Source: Maratus speciosus
Taxonomy: Eukaryota > Arthropoda > Arachnida > Araneae > Salticidae
Reading direction: 5' to 3'
Assembly (NCBI GenBank): GCA_963932465.1
Contig: OZ010790.1
Location: forward strand, 345,117,087-345,181,086
DNA: 64,000 bases
Both the position numbers and the translations under genes were made by a program. Shown one piece after another: positions 33,731 through 44,981 of this stretch. Numbering within the stretch: position 1 is the stretch's first letter; each line of letters starts with the position of its first letter. Below the pieces are notes generated by a model, which worked only from the letters and a program-made list of their open reading frames with translations, was not told the origin of the DNA and made no database searches.

Positions 33731-34740
33731 ATAACTAAGTTTAATATTTTTATTAAATGATTTTAAAAATGATGTCTCCCATGTTATTCCTATGGGAGAG
33801 TGAGCACGCGCAACCAAATTTAACAGTCTTTCAAATATTTCTTAAAGTGTTAAAATAAATTTTTTAAAGCCATCTAATGGGTGGCGGAGCAAAGTTTAGA
33901 TATTAAAGCACTAATACTTGCCATTTTTAATGCATTACCTGTTACTTTAATAGTAGTTAAGAGTATTTGAAAAAAGGTAAATAGTGCTTAGATTAACATT
34001 TAACATGGCGAATGTGCCAAGACATAGAATTTTAATTTGAAGGTTAAAAGTACTCAAATTGTTTAAAGTTAAGAAACACTTACTGTTTTAGGTTCAGAAG
34101 TATCCAACTGAAGTTAAATGAACATTTATCCAGGGTTTTTACATGATTATGTATTAGTAATAATTCCATAAAGTGCACACACTGTTGACACAACATGGCG
34201 GTGGAGCTAAAAACATCATTTTATAAAATTGAGAGGCGTCCACATTTAAATTGTTAAAAGGTTGAATTCAGTGGATGATTCAGGTAGAGGAATGTTTAAA
34301 GTAGGGGAGGGTAACAACAGCCCTCTCCCCCCTCTCAGTATTATTACTTATAATAATTCCCAAAGTGAGAGCAAAAGCACAACATGCTTCGCACCGAGAG
34401 CAACTACAAAATATACAGATGCCCATAACTTGAAAAATAAGTTATACACAAATATAAGATAGGGCTTAAATGATCAGAAACACTTTTTAAAAATCAAATA
34501 AAATATAAATATGTATGACAAAATTAGTATGAGCTTTATATGAGCAAAAATGAGCGCTTCAGTGAGAACTAAGATGGCGGATATCCAGAGTCTGAATGCC
34601 CTGTTAGATAGAAAGGGCAATGATAGAAACTTTAAAAGCTTAAAACTCTGGAACAGCTGGACCGATTTTGATCTGGATTGGCTCATTTTACTCAGAAAAT
34701 GTTTAAATTAAAGACTTTCCATAGTGCGGGTATGCGACTC
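33731..34740. other. AT-rich flank, no supported gene
   Basis: Short blocks with ATGGCGG / GGGTGGCGGAGC motifs recur (33887, 34195, 34573) in loosely spaced, diverged form. The ORFs here are short and without motifs. Confidence 0.3.
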
Positions 34741-34820
34741 ACCTGGGGACGCTATTTTAGCTCCTGGCCATCGGAGCTCAAAACCGAGATATGCAAACGC
34801 TTCGGAGGTCACGTAGAGCC

Positions 34821-35270
34821 CTCCGTGCCCGACCAACAAAATTCGTGATTTTTGCGTGCCTGACCAACAAAATTTGTGATTTTTCCAAGCTCGATCGACA
34901 AAATTCGCGATTTTTCCATGCCCGATCAACAAGTTTGCGATTTTTCCGCGTCTTATCGACAAAAATCGCGATTTTCCCGTGCCCAAACAACAAAATTCGC
35001 TATTTTTTCGAGCTCGATCAACAAAATTCGCTATTTTTCCACATTCGATCAACAAAATTCACTATTTTCCCACACCCGATCAACAAAATTCTCTATTTTT
35101 CTGCGCCCGGTCAATGAAATTCGCGATTTTTCCATGCCTGATCAATAAAATTCTCGATTCCTAATTGACTGACGAAATTTTCAATTTTTCCCGCGAACGC
35201 AACGAACATTTTCACGAAATTTAAGATTTTCTCCTGCGACCTATGGACAAAAATTGCAATTTATTTCAGT
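34821..35270. repeat. 33-bp minisatellite, about 13 units (second locus)
   Basis: The head-to-tail consensus is CGTGCCCGATCAACAAAATT + CGCGATTTTTC, with unit length 32-34. Because 33 is divisible by three, three plus-strand frames and two minus-strand frames stay open at once, giving repeat polypeptides (for example ...DQQNSLFFHIRSTKF...) with no known homology. The most conserved units are central; the flanks degrade. Confidence 0.8.
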
Positions 35271-35420
35271 TATAAATTGACCAAAGTCGCGGGCCACACA
35301 TTAACTTACCGCAGGCCAGAGGTTGTGCATCCCTACTGTAGCAGATCATATTCCGCCCCTCCACCCCCAGTGTTTGAACAAAGCAAAAGATGACGTTTCG
35401 CATCGCAGGTATAACCGTTA

Positions 35421-35876
35421 TTGAAACCACCATATTCTTCAGTTTTAAGTGAGAATTGTTTGTGGTTTATTCAATATCTTTTAATTTCATGTATAATCCA
35501 GTATTATACAATTTTACAGGTAAATAATGAAAAAAAAAATAGAGTTTGTCTTCTGTATAAAGGCCTGTTGGTGCCGATTTGGCATGCGATCACTTTCTAC
35601 GCCAAGGTTGTCAATCCAAAATTATGTGTGTTTGCCAAATTACTTATACATTTATCGACAAGATTGACAGACCGGCCCAGAAGTAGAATTATACCCAAAG
35701 TAAAAAGGATATTCGTATTCCAACAATCAAAGATATCTGACATTCATAAGAACAATATCATTTTTCAGACATTTCAAGATATCTGTCTACATTTAGAAGT
35801 TTGTAATACTGGCCAAAGTGAATGGAAAGTTCTGAAGGACCGCCCATTTCTATCGTTTTCGCCGAAGAGTATTTGA
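35421..35876 (+). CDS. Unidentified 151-codon ORF
   Basis: This is the longest plus-strand ORF in the window not tied to a known repeat. It has a hydrophobic stretch at about residues 12-33 (ENCLWFIQYLLISCIIQYYT) and a basic C-terminal half (RLTDRPRSRIIPKVKRIF). TTTTACAG|GTAAATAATG near 35520 could be a splice site inside it. I do not recognise any family. It could be a chance ORF, an exon, or part of a decayed transposon. Confidence 0.2.
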   Translation: MKPPYSSVLSENCLWFIQYLLISCIIQYYTILQVNNEKKNRVCLLYKGLLVPIWHAITFYAKVVNPKLCVFAKLLIHLSTRLTDRPRSRIIPKVKRIFVFQQSKISDIHKNNIIFQTFQDICLHLEVCNTGQSEWKVLKDRPFLSFSPKSI

Positions 35877-36762
35877 TGGTGATGCCTGCCATGAAATTTG
35901 AATTATATACAAATTTTTTTAGGAATCTATAACTACTTTATATGTATATGTTTCAAAATAAAAAAAAAAATACATAGAAATCTATTGAGATTGGTCTGGA
36001 AAATTTTCTGTAGTACAATTTATATAGACATTTATAGAGATTGCAATAGAAAAATTTCTCAATAATAGCATTTCATACTAAAATCTATTGATAGTATTAT
36101 ATAAAAACTTAATAAAGAAATCTGCAATTGATGCTCTAGAATTATTTTTATTTAAAAAAATAATGTAGTGCCTATAACGATGTTAAATTATAACAATTGT
36201 TAGTTTTATAAAAAACGAAAGTTGCTTTTTTTGTTACATAATGTTTTTACATAAAAAGGAGATCAATTTATGTATTTTTTAATGGATACTATGTATATCT
36301 TTTTAAAATAGTCTCGAATTTCAGACTCTTAAAATAATTTTAGGTACTTTTCCGTTATACGGACACCATTGTCGCCAAGCGTAACAGTTGGCGCAAAATG
36401 AAAATCACGGGAATTGAAACATTTGAAAAATAAAAGAAAAAAACATTGTCGATAGTAATGTGATCATTTTAAACATATAACATTTGAAAATTACAGACTT
36501 TTACGAACTATTTTATTAAATCACAAATATAGACTTAAAATAAGTGAACAAATAAATTATAGAATAAAGTAATAAAATAAAACTCATATGAAACTGCTAA
36601 CACAAAATTGCAAATATTTTTTAGCATTGCAGTAAACATTTCATTTTTTATATCAAGGAGACGCTACAGAACTCTATGAGATACGACTTGATATGATAAA
36701 AAAGATTTAAAAATTATAATTACTTTTAAAAAATAGCAACATATTTTTATTAAACTGAATAT

Positions 36763-38010
36763 TTATGCATTAAAATCAACATTATAACTTTTATGGCATT
36801 CGGGATGAAGGGGTTGATTACACTTTTTGCACTTATAACCATTTCTTCCGCCGCACTTTTGACATCGGGCGTTTCTGCTTTGATTTGATTATCCAATGGT
36901 TTCTTTGGTCAAATCTTAGTTCATTTTTTAGCTTTATGCCTTATTGTAAGAGGTTTACCAGGTTCACTGGTTAGTGTACCGTAGCTTCTTAATAGTTCTT
37001 GTGTGCATTGTCGGGTGAAATCAAGTAGTGAAATATCGTTGCCGAGATTTCTGTACATTCGCCATCTATTTACAACGCTTGAATTAAATATCCATGAAAA
37101 AAATGACCACCACCATTATTTTGACGAATTCTGATACGGTAATTCGCAACGGATAAATCAAAAAGATTCACACCTCCCATGTGTTTGTCATAAATTTTCA
37201 ATTGCTCTGGCATAGAATAATTTCTTTTTTTTTTCAGAAGCACTACATCTACTAGCTGATTCACATGGTTTTGAGCATACTTTATATCTCGCTATCACTA
37301 CTACTGTATTGTCATTCCATTTCACAATAACAATATCTTGATTGCAAGCATGTTCATATGCTCCTGTTGATGTTTTTTTTCATTATATTTCTGGGATTCA
37401 ATGGAGCATTCAATTGTCTATTCTCCCTCACTGTACTAGTTGTCGCAATACCCCTTTTAGACAGTTCTTTTAGTAAGAGAATACCAGAAAAATATTGTCC
37501 ATGACGACATGAGTTCCGCTCGGCATTTTGCATTTTTCTAATAATCCAAGAACAACATCATCTCTTTGGCCTAAACCAGTATCGGAAAGTTCTTTGGTGC
37601 ACCACAATAAGATTCTGCGTGAAGAATCCATCTGAGGAGGATAATACCCAAAGTTTGCAACCCAGTCGAATCGGCTTTCCTGTTATAAACTAAGTCATGG
37701 TGCCCATAATAAGGGACTAGGGGCTCATCTACACTGAGATATTCTAGAATGTCTAAATCTTTCCATGCTCTGTTGAAGGGCTCAAAAAGAGGCGGACTTT
37801 ATATAATCTATCATCATCCATTTCCATGTTATTTTCAAAAATAAACTGATCTCAAAATCGCACGATGTCTCTTCTCAACGACTGTGAAGTTAAATTGTTG
37901 TGTACGGCAGTTGAAAGAGCCCAATAGAATGTCCTGTTAAGTAATTTGTTATATTCAGACACTTATGAAATGCCAATGAAGGCAAGAATATTTTCCTTTG
38001 TGAGACTTTG
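36763..38010 (-). pseudogene. piggyBac transposase relic
   Basis: Reading along the minus strand: RPLFEPFNRAWKDLD and LEYLSVDEPLVPYYGHH (first catalytic Asp region) at about 37.8-37.72 kb; DTGLGQRDDVV; THVVMDNIF (second Asp); ELSKRGIATTSTVRENRQLN; WNDNTVVVIA; then an intact 64-codon frame 37264-37070 with KIYDKHMGGVNLFDLSVANYRI (split here; the MGGVDLxD box). A cysteine-rich C-terminal domain follows (CQKCGGRNGYKCKKCNQPLH, then PECHKSY) and ends at TAA, 36763. Several frameshifts separate these pieces. The protein would cut at TTAA targets. It is a possible relative of the source for TTAA MITEs here, but that is inference. Confidence 0.8.
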
Positions 38011-38029
38011 TGAGTCCAAACCGACATTT

Positions 38030-38715
38030 ACATAGCACTAAAGAATTACGTATCTCATTTCGTGAAACCTATTTATTCATAGGCGACTTTCTTTATGTGC
38101 CCTTGAATTATAAAAATTCGTTATAACGAGAGAATGGAAGTGGCACAAACGAATCATTTTGTGACAAAACCAGCACAAACAAATGCCGTAATACAATTTA
38201 GATTTCGGTGATTGGGCGGGGCCACCGAAATGGTAGCCCTGTGTTGAAAAGGTGGAAAATTCGTTATATCGAGGGATCAAGAATGGCACAAACGAAACTT
38301 TTCACGGCACAAATCGACATTTACATAGCATTAAAGAATTACGTATTTCATTTTGTGACACGTATTTATTTACGATTGTCATAAGTTATTTTCTATAAAT
38401 GACCTTGATTTATAAAAAATCGTTATAACGAGTTAGAACGGAAGTGGCACAAGCAAAACTTTTTACGGCGCAAACCAGCACAAACGCAGTACAAATGAAT
38501 GCAGTAATAGAATTTTGAGTTCGTTGACGGGGCGGGGCTGTCGTTTCACTGGTCACGCCCCATTTTGTTCGTTATAACCAGAGAACAGAAGTAGCACAAA
38601 CGAAAGTTTTTTGCGGCAGAAACCAGTACAAACGTAGCAGAAACGAAAGTTATTGATGACTTTTCAAAATCAGTATGGGGCGGGACCAGTGAAATGGACG
38701 TCTATTTTTTTACTT
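38030..38715. repeat. ~150-155 bp tandem array, about 4 units
   Basis: CGTTATAACGAGAGAA...GAAGTGGCACAAACGAA recurs at 38111, 38261, 38422 and 38571. It is accompanied by ACCAGCACAAAC and a GGGGCGGGGC box in several units. It is immediately 5' of the piggyBac relic. Confidence 0.65.
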
Positions 38716-38750
38716 TCTCGTCGCCCTAAGTAACATTGAGACTACATGTA

Positions 38751-39133
38751 TGCCGGTTGGTACAATTTTCTACCATTAAAAGTAAAAGTGAATACATGAA
38801 AAGAAACAAAAGTAAAACTAACTTTAAATAGCATAATTGTATAGAACTATTATAATTGTGATTCCATTTAAAAACATTATTCAAATTTCAAAAAAATATG
38901 CGTAGCTTACCTTTTTCTTTTTAAAGGTAGGGAATGCTGATTGATTTCATATTCACACAGTTTTCACACCTACTACTACGCTCATTTTCCAAAAAAGTGC
39001 GGGAATTCTATTTTTATACTTATTTGCGATTATTTAAGATGTCAAATGCATCATTGTTTGACAGATAGTGCTATCTAATGATTAATAATAAAATTAATTC
39101 GGTTTGGTAGATTTTTGTACCAACCGGCATTAA
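38751..39133. mobile_element. Short TIR element (TGCCGGTTGGTACAA termini)
   Basis: TGCCGGTTGGTACAATTTTC then TACC at 38751 is mirrored by GGTAGATTTTTGTACCAACC then GGCA ending at 39132. TTAA follows the right end but not the left, so a piggyBac assignment is only a possibility. It is about 380 bp with no ORF of note. Confidence 0.5.
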
Positions 39134-39239
39134 TGGGTTAATCCACACGATAAAATGACTGAAAGTACAATTTTAGAAGAAGAAATAATAATGTTACGAT
39201 AAAGTTTTAAAGAGTAACTGAAATATTCTAAATTCATAA

Positions 39240-39439
39240 TTACATGGAATGTGTGACATCAAATTTCTTTCTCATTTCTTCATCATCACTCTGAGAATTA
39301 AACCCATTTGCTGCATTATTTAGCAGCGCATATTTGTCAAAACGTCTGAGGGGATAATTGGTGACTTCGGTAGTTCTATGGACTTCGCCAGCTTGAACTC
39401 CTCGAAGAATGGGAACCTTAGACTTGACAGGAACTAAGG
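39240..39439 (-). CDS. Putative host-gene last exon encoding a polar C-terminal tail
   Basis: A minus-strand acceptor (TATTGCCTTCTTATAG|CC) opens a 200-bp frame that starts in phase 2 and ends at TAA (39240). The peptide runs LVPVKSKVPILRGVQAGEVH, then ...TNYPLRRFDKYALLNNAANG... and ends DDEEMRKKFDVTHSM. Composition and the acidic cluster look like a cytosolic tail or C-terminus of a real protein. No frameshift or stop interrupts it, and no second copy exists in the window. I do not recognise the family. Upstream exons, if any, would lie beyond the palindromes at 39.5-41.1 kb. Confidence 0.4.
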
Positions 39440-39597
39440 CTATAAGAAGGCAATAGATATTCAGTGAATAATCGGGAAAATTGCTTGCTCGTTTACGAAG
39501 TGTAGTATATAATGAATAGTTGATTTTTTTAAACTGGGTAAATCATATTCAAGCCTGGAGTAGCACAGTTGAGGTTTTTTCAAACAAAACAAAAAAT

Positions 39598-39669
39598 GCC
39601 CAGACCAGGGATCGAACCTGGATATCTTGACTTGCCGTGCCAACGTTTTACTTATTAAGCTATTCGGAC
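39598..39669 (-). tRNA. tRNA-like sequence (left arm), probably pseudo/SINE head
   Basis: Minus strand: the acceptor 5' strand GTCCGAA pairs 6 of 7 with TCTGGGC. An A-box-like TAGCTTAATAAGT is present, the T arm CCAGGTTCGATCCCTGG is perfect, and the B box GGTTCGATCCC is canonical. The anticodon arm is weakened (TTGGC/AGTCA). The loop ACGGCAA lacks the expected T33, so the anticodon (GGC by position) is unreliable. No encoded CCA. Confidence 0.4.
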
Positions 39670-39989
39670 GATACCTGGTTGACGTAATTCAGTCTTATTT
39701 GTTAGTTACGGCTGCGAACTGCAGTGCTAGTTTCATTTATCCGAGCTATAACTATAGCATTTACATGAAGAAGGTGTGTTATAACACGGAAACACCTCTT
39801 GAATAAGATTATCAAGTTTAAAAAGAAATCCATTTATTCATTCTGACCTAACACAATATACAAGAGTTTCCGTGTTCTCACACACCTTCATAGTGTAAAT
39901 GCTATAGATATTTCTCGGATGAATGAAACTAGCGCTGCAGTTCGCAGCCGTATCACACAAATAAGAGTTGATTATGTCAACCAGGTATC

Positions 39990-40061
39990 GCCCGGACAGC
40001 TTATTAGGTAAAGCGTTGGCACGACAAGCCAGAATATTCAGGTTCGATTCCTGGTCTGGAC
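39990..40061 (+). tRNA. tRNA-like sequence (right arm), probably pseudo/SINE head
   Basis: The acceptor GCCCGGA/TCTGGAC pairs with one mismatch. The anticodon stem TTGGC/GCCAG is intact (one G-T). The loop ACGACAA gives GAC by position but has C33 instead of T33. The T arm CAGGTTCGATTCCTG is perfect, and the B box is present. It is better paired than the left-arm copy. Likely a tRNA-derived repeat rather than a decoding tRNA. Confidence 0.4.
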
Positions 40062-40242
40062 ATTTTTCGCTCTGTTGGAATGAACCTCAACTCTGCTACT
40101 TCAGCCTTGAATACTGTTAAGATACATCGTACTTTTCCATTAGTTTAACAATTTAAAATCTATTAACCATTATTTATTTAATTAATGAAAAATTAATCCA
40201 TTCAAAAATTTTATTTATCTTTCCAAATAACAATTTAAAATA

Positions 40243-41093
40243 TCTATATATACACTTGATAAAATATCATTTAGTTTACTACACGGTGTACAAAACTGTT
40301 GCAAAGTCAAAAATAAACTTATACAAACATTAAAATAAAGTTAAAAAATCTACGTTTCGGTCATCCTTCTATGATCCTTCTTCAGGAACGTTGTCGTATA
40401 TCTTCCAAAATTAGAGCAAAACCGTCTTGAGTTCAAAAGGTTCGTTATATATTCAGTCAAAAGTCACTTTATCTAATTACAGTCCAGAAAACATGCAATG
40501 TCACCATCTATGAGACAAAAAGTAGACTACAATTTCGAATGATTTTTAATATGGCGCCATCTATGAGGTGAAAAAGGTATAAAATAATATCAAATGAACA
40601 ATTTTGGCCTGCAGTGGCCACATCTATTGTAAGGCAATATCATCAATATCCACATATCAATATAGCATACCAATATCCACATCTATTGTAAGGCCACATC
40701 TATTGCCTTACAATAGGTGTGGCCACTGCAGGCCAAAATTGTTCATTTGATATTCTTTTATGCCTTTTTCCCCTCATAGACGGCGCCATATTAAAAATCA
40801 TTCGAAATTGTAGTCTACTTTTTGTCTCATAGATGGTGCCATTGCATGTTTTATGGATTGTAATTGGATAAAGTGACTTTTGACTGAATATATAACGAAC
40901 CTTTTGAACTCAAGACAGTTTTGCTCTAATTTTGGAAGATATACGACAACGTTCCTGAAGAAGGTCATAGAAGGATGACCGAAACGTAGATTTTTTAACT
41001 TTATTTTAATGTTTGTATAAGTTTATTTTTGACTTTGCAACAGTTTTGTACACCGTGTAGTAAACTAATGATATTTTACCAAGTGTATATATA
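40243..41093. mobile_element. Long-arm foldback element (~400-bp arms)
   Basis: Left TATATATACACTTGATAAAA...TTTACTACACGGTGTACAAAAC is matched by right GTTTTGTACACCGTGTAGTAAA...CAAGTGTATATATA. The arms run nearly to the centre, where TGGCCTGCAGTGGCCACA / GTGTGGCCACTGCAGGCCA face each other across about 55 bp. The arms look more than 90% identical. It has no ORF. Confidence 0.75.
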
Positions 41094-41444
41094 ACTTTTT
41101 TCGGTGTAATTGTCCAGTTCTTTTATTAAAATATCTATATTACGTTAATATTTATAACTACTAAAATTTTATTAAATATCTATTAAATTATTTATTTATC
41201 AGTGATTTCTAGATTATATAAACAAAAAGATCTAAGTCTTTAAAATTCACCTTTTAAAATTTCTTAAATATTAGTTAATTTTATTGCAAAATATATTTAT
41301 TCGATTTAAATAATTATTTACTTTCAGCAGACAAAATTCATCTATTTTTATGCAATAGATCGCGAGTTATCCGAATTTTAAGTTTTATTTATTTTCGCTA
41401 CTATTAAAATTCGCGCGCCATCCATTTTAAGATGCACTGAGCCC

Positions 41445-42151
41445 CAGTGCCTGATTTGCGGCAGGGCATTTGGGGCATGGGCCCAGGGCCCCAGGTTTTG
41501 AGGGGCCTCCAAATGCAGCTGAAGGTTTTTCAATTCTTGTCCAAATTTTTATGTAGTTTTAACATCTAATGGAATTTTACATTTCGTTCTACATTCTATT
41601 GTGTTCGTAGTGTATTTTTATAAAATTGTATATCTTCTCTAAAGCATCCATATTTAATTACTTTATTATAGTGAATATTTTCTTTTATCGTTATCACTTT
41701 AAAAATATATTGTACTTTTAATTTTTTTTAATCCTGTTCTTGTCAGATTATTTGGGATTGGTGAGCTTAGCTCGTAAGTGGTAGAACCCCTAATATTTTA
41801 TATAATATTAGTTTGATATTGTGTAAAATTTATTATTAGTTATTGCATACTTTATCATTTCAGATATATAGACTTGCATAGGAAAAGATAATCAGCACCA
41901 CACAATTTATTATAAAACGTCTACTCATTTTAATTTCATAATTGTGAAATAATTATGTAGAAGTAAATTAATGATTATCAAATTTATTTTTAATGGATAT
42001 TTTAAAGTAAGTATGAAAGTTAATAGTGGTTATCTTAATAAGTACCTTTTTCAATATATTTTTTTTACTCAATCCGTCTGTAAGCATAGGTGCAAGGGAG
42101 TCCCCGTAAGCACCTGTACCCGGGGCCCCCAAATTTGTAAATCGGCCCCTG
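41445..42151. mobile_element. hAT-type nonautonomous element, 707 bp
   Basis: The left end CAGTGCCTGATTTGCGGCAG and the right end ...TTTGTAAATCGGCCCCTG are imperfect inverted repeats with adjacent GGGCCC/GGGGCCCCC blocks. The flanking octamers CTGAGCCC (41437-41444) and CTGAACCC (42152-42159) match at 7 of 8. It contains a piece resembling a Helitron 3' end (GGTGAGCTTAGCTCGTAAG then ...CCCCTAA, 41759-41793), suggesting a nested fragment. Confidence 0.6.
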
Positions 42152-42330
42152 CTGAACCCGCCATGATTTCGCTTCTTCACCGATACAGAACAACATCGCT
42201 ACGTCACACAAGACGCCATTTTGCTCGAGGGAGTTGCATTTTCGTGGCGAGTTCAGTGACCGCACGCTGGAGAATTGTTTTTGGTTAATGCTGATTGGCT
42301 TACAAAATTTTAGCGTCCTTTTTGCAAGAT

Positions 42331-42616
42331 CACCGCCCCTGAATACTAGGCCTGAGCGCTCACACAAAAATGATACAAAAATGGCGGCTGCCGAAGGCGG
42401 ATTTTTTTTAGCGTAGGTACGGCCCCTTAAATGTAGACACCAGTATTTTATAGAAGATTTCTCTAGCTTGTTTATTCTCAGAAAAATGAAGCGGAAAAAA
42501 CTTCAAAAAATTATTGGTAGGAATATTTAAGGGACCGTACACACGCTGAAAAAAATCCGCCTTCGGCAGCGGCCATTTTTGGTCCAGCGCTCAGGCCTAG
42601 TATTCAGGGGGCGATG
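42331..42616. mobile_element. MITE with CACCGCCCC termini and 7-bp target duplication, copy 2
   Basis: About 95% like copy 1 (5814-6100) along its whole length. It is flanked by GCAAGAT on both sides (42324-42330, 42617-42623), a perfect 7-bp duplication. It has the same TIRs and the internal box AATATTTAAGGGACCGTA. Confidence 0.8.
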
Positions 42617-42824
42617 GCAAGATACTACTGTGATTTTATCTCTCGCTTCACGTTGGGAATTGGTGGAAGAAGGATGTGCTTCTGCCGGAGTACTGTGTTC
42701 TTGAAATCAGTGCTCCGGCAGATTCACGATTTTTCAACTCCAAATTTAAAGATTATTTGCAATTATCCTGATTGTATCTAAAGGGGGCGCCAATCATTTT
42801 TCCACTTATTGAATTATATTCAAG

Positions 42825-43175
42825 AAGAATGCTGCAACTGAGGAAGCGATCAATAATATCCAGAATGGATTGAATGCGGCTAAACGGGCCAATATTCACC
42901 TTCCGAGCATTTCATGGGCCATTCATCATATATTCTCAGCTATTAGAAAAGATCCAGGTACCATTTTATGACCATATTCTAAAGTTGTGATCCTGTATAT
43001 GAATGCTCCCACTTCTGATCGGTGCTTGGGAGGATGTGCCAATGATGTCTCTATAGATGTTGGTAATATATTTGCTTTCCTATGATTTTTTTCGTCACTA
43101 TATAGAGAGTTTATTTCCACCTGGAAAAACTTGTCTATGACAATATATTCTTCATTAAAAAATGAACAATTGTGA
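42825..43175 (+). pseudogene. VWA-domain-like coding relic
   Basis: One frame runs NAATEEAINNIQNGLNAAKR, then ...WAIHHIFSAIRKDPGT, a TGA, then SKVVILYMNAPTSDRCLGG and ...VSIDVGNIFAFL before more stops. The pattern (helix with AL/AI, then HIFS...R, then a hydrophobic VVILY strand followed by xxPTSD, then VGNIFAF) resembles the second half of a von Willebrand factor A domain. A possible acceptor (TATATTCAAG) precedes it. In-frame stops suggest a broken exon or retropseudogene. The assignment is by eye and tentative. Confidence 0.28.
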
Positions 43176-43480
43176 ATATGCACTGATGAACTAGTGATCC
43201 AGCTTCTCATCAACGATTTATATAATGAACTTACTGTCTCAGTAAAAATCTAACATGATGAGGACATTCCCCTGAAGAAATTCAATCATTTAATTAATAT
43301 TTTTTTTCCATGATGTGCTGTATTCGGTTTTTATCACATTGTTTATTGTTTTGTCATTCTAATTGTGCGAAATTTTATCTGTAATACAATGATTAAAATT
43401 TGCGATTAACCAGGATTATACGAAGTTATTTATCTATAATCCAAAAATTAGAATGTTAAATACCGATGGTATGGCGACTA

Positions 43481-43771
43481 GAATACATAGTGTGGAAATC
43501 GGCTATCTCTGTAATACTTAAAAAAGCGCTAAAATATTGTATCCCTTAAATATGCAACGATGCTGCTGCAATATACAGATCGCAGCGACATCTGCAGAAT
43601 ATTTTCTACAACTGCAAGGTATTGCTAGTCTATACAATGTAATACTAGTAATACGAAAATCCCGCAGATGTCGCTGCGATCGACACTTGGTATTTTAGCA
43701 GTATCGTCGCACATTTAAGGGATAAAAATTTTTAGCACTGTTTGGATAGCATATTTCCACACTAGGTATTC
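43481..43771. mobile_element. MITE with TA-flanked GAATAC termini
   Basis: TA|GAATACATAGTGTGGAAAT at 43479 mirrors ATTTCCACACTAGGTATTC|TA ending at 43773. Internal inversion includes ATCGCAGCGACATCTGC on both sides. TA flanks suggest a Tc1/mariner-type MITE of about 290 bp. Confidence 0.6.
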
Positions 43772-44981
43772 TAGATGCTGTTCCGATGGCTTTACTCAAA
43801 GTAAATTATATACAGGGTCTGCGTATTTTAATATTTACATATTTCTTAATAAATAAATTTTATATGTCTATTTGAATAAATAATTGATTTAATTTTGTGC
43901 ATCATGTGTTTCTTCCATGGGTCAGTTTATTTTGTTTATTTTCCTTTTCAGCTTCAATCCAATTTAAGGCAATTTAATTATTACTTTAGTAAATTTGATG
44001 AATTTAAATAGCGAATCTTTAGTTTCCAAGTAATGATTCACTATACGATTCGGCCATATGTGGTGACGGAATGGCATTTTGAATGCCGGATACTTTTCTG
44101 TGGTTTATAAATAATAAATTTAAATAGTTTCTGGTATTTAATATGCGATCCCGACATCAACATATAACAAATACAGTGTAATATATATGAAAATGCTTCA
44201 AGACTTACTAGGAGGTAAAGGCGTGGAAAAGACATCCTTCGCATCATTTTTTTTCTTGAAGCCATTAAAGAAGGATAATATCTAACTCCACAAATCAGTT
44301 AGGTAGTTTATTAACATACTAATATCCTACAAATAAATATAAAAATCAATTATATCGATATTCTTATATTATAATACGAGCAAAAATTGTGTGTGTATGT
44401 GAATTTTATCTTAAAAACGGCTCTAACGATTTTGACAAAATTTTGTATTTTACCATTTTCACGCACGAGAAGACCATTGGACTAGGTCACATGTTCGAGA
44501 AAATTGGATTAGTGGGTCATAATGGGCAGGCCACGATCATGACTAATTGGGATCACGGGCAAAGATAAAATAGGAGGCCCCATTCGAATCGTTGCAACAT
44601 TATTCAAATAGAATTGATGGTCACTCATATGTGTAATGCCTGAACAATATTTTTGTACCTTGGATTTTAAATAGTACTTTAGGATGAATTTAATAACTTC
44701 AACTTATGGAGAAGTTGGAATTGGAAATATAAAGTAAATCCTTCTATATATAAAAAAAAGTTTTGATTTGGAAATGGACCAATGAAAATTTGCGTAGATC
44801 ATTCGGGTATACTCCTACTAGATCGGCATCCATATTTTTTATGACCCCTTGGGGGTCTTTCTTCGTTAATATTAAGAAAACTGTTTCATACAAAAATATG
44901 AAAACCGGTGGTATTATAGAGACATGTTTGATAAACACGCTGATGCAGACAGTTTTTAAATCGAATAATTATTTTAAGAGA

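Larger units (their letters stand above)
39537..40120. mobile_element. Large palindrome with a tRNA-like gene in each arm
   Basis: The left arm (39537-39800) and right arm (39860-40120) are imperfect inverted copies (CTGCGAACTGCAGTGCTAG / CTAGCGCTGCAGTTCGCAG; AGTTGAGGTT / AACCTCAACT) around a spacer of about 50 bp. Each arm holds a 72-nt tRNA-like sequence pointing outward, followed by ATTTTT. This could be two head-to-head tRNA-derived SINEs or a foldback element that captured one. Confidence 0.65.

Noticed and set aside
34708..35164. Repeat polypeptides in five frames
   Set aside because: All derive from the 33-bp minisatellite. No start context or domain supports translation.
42926..43213. 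95-codon minus-strand ORF
   Set aside because: It lies antisense to the VWA-like frame and has no motif. The plus-strand reading is the more protein-like one.
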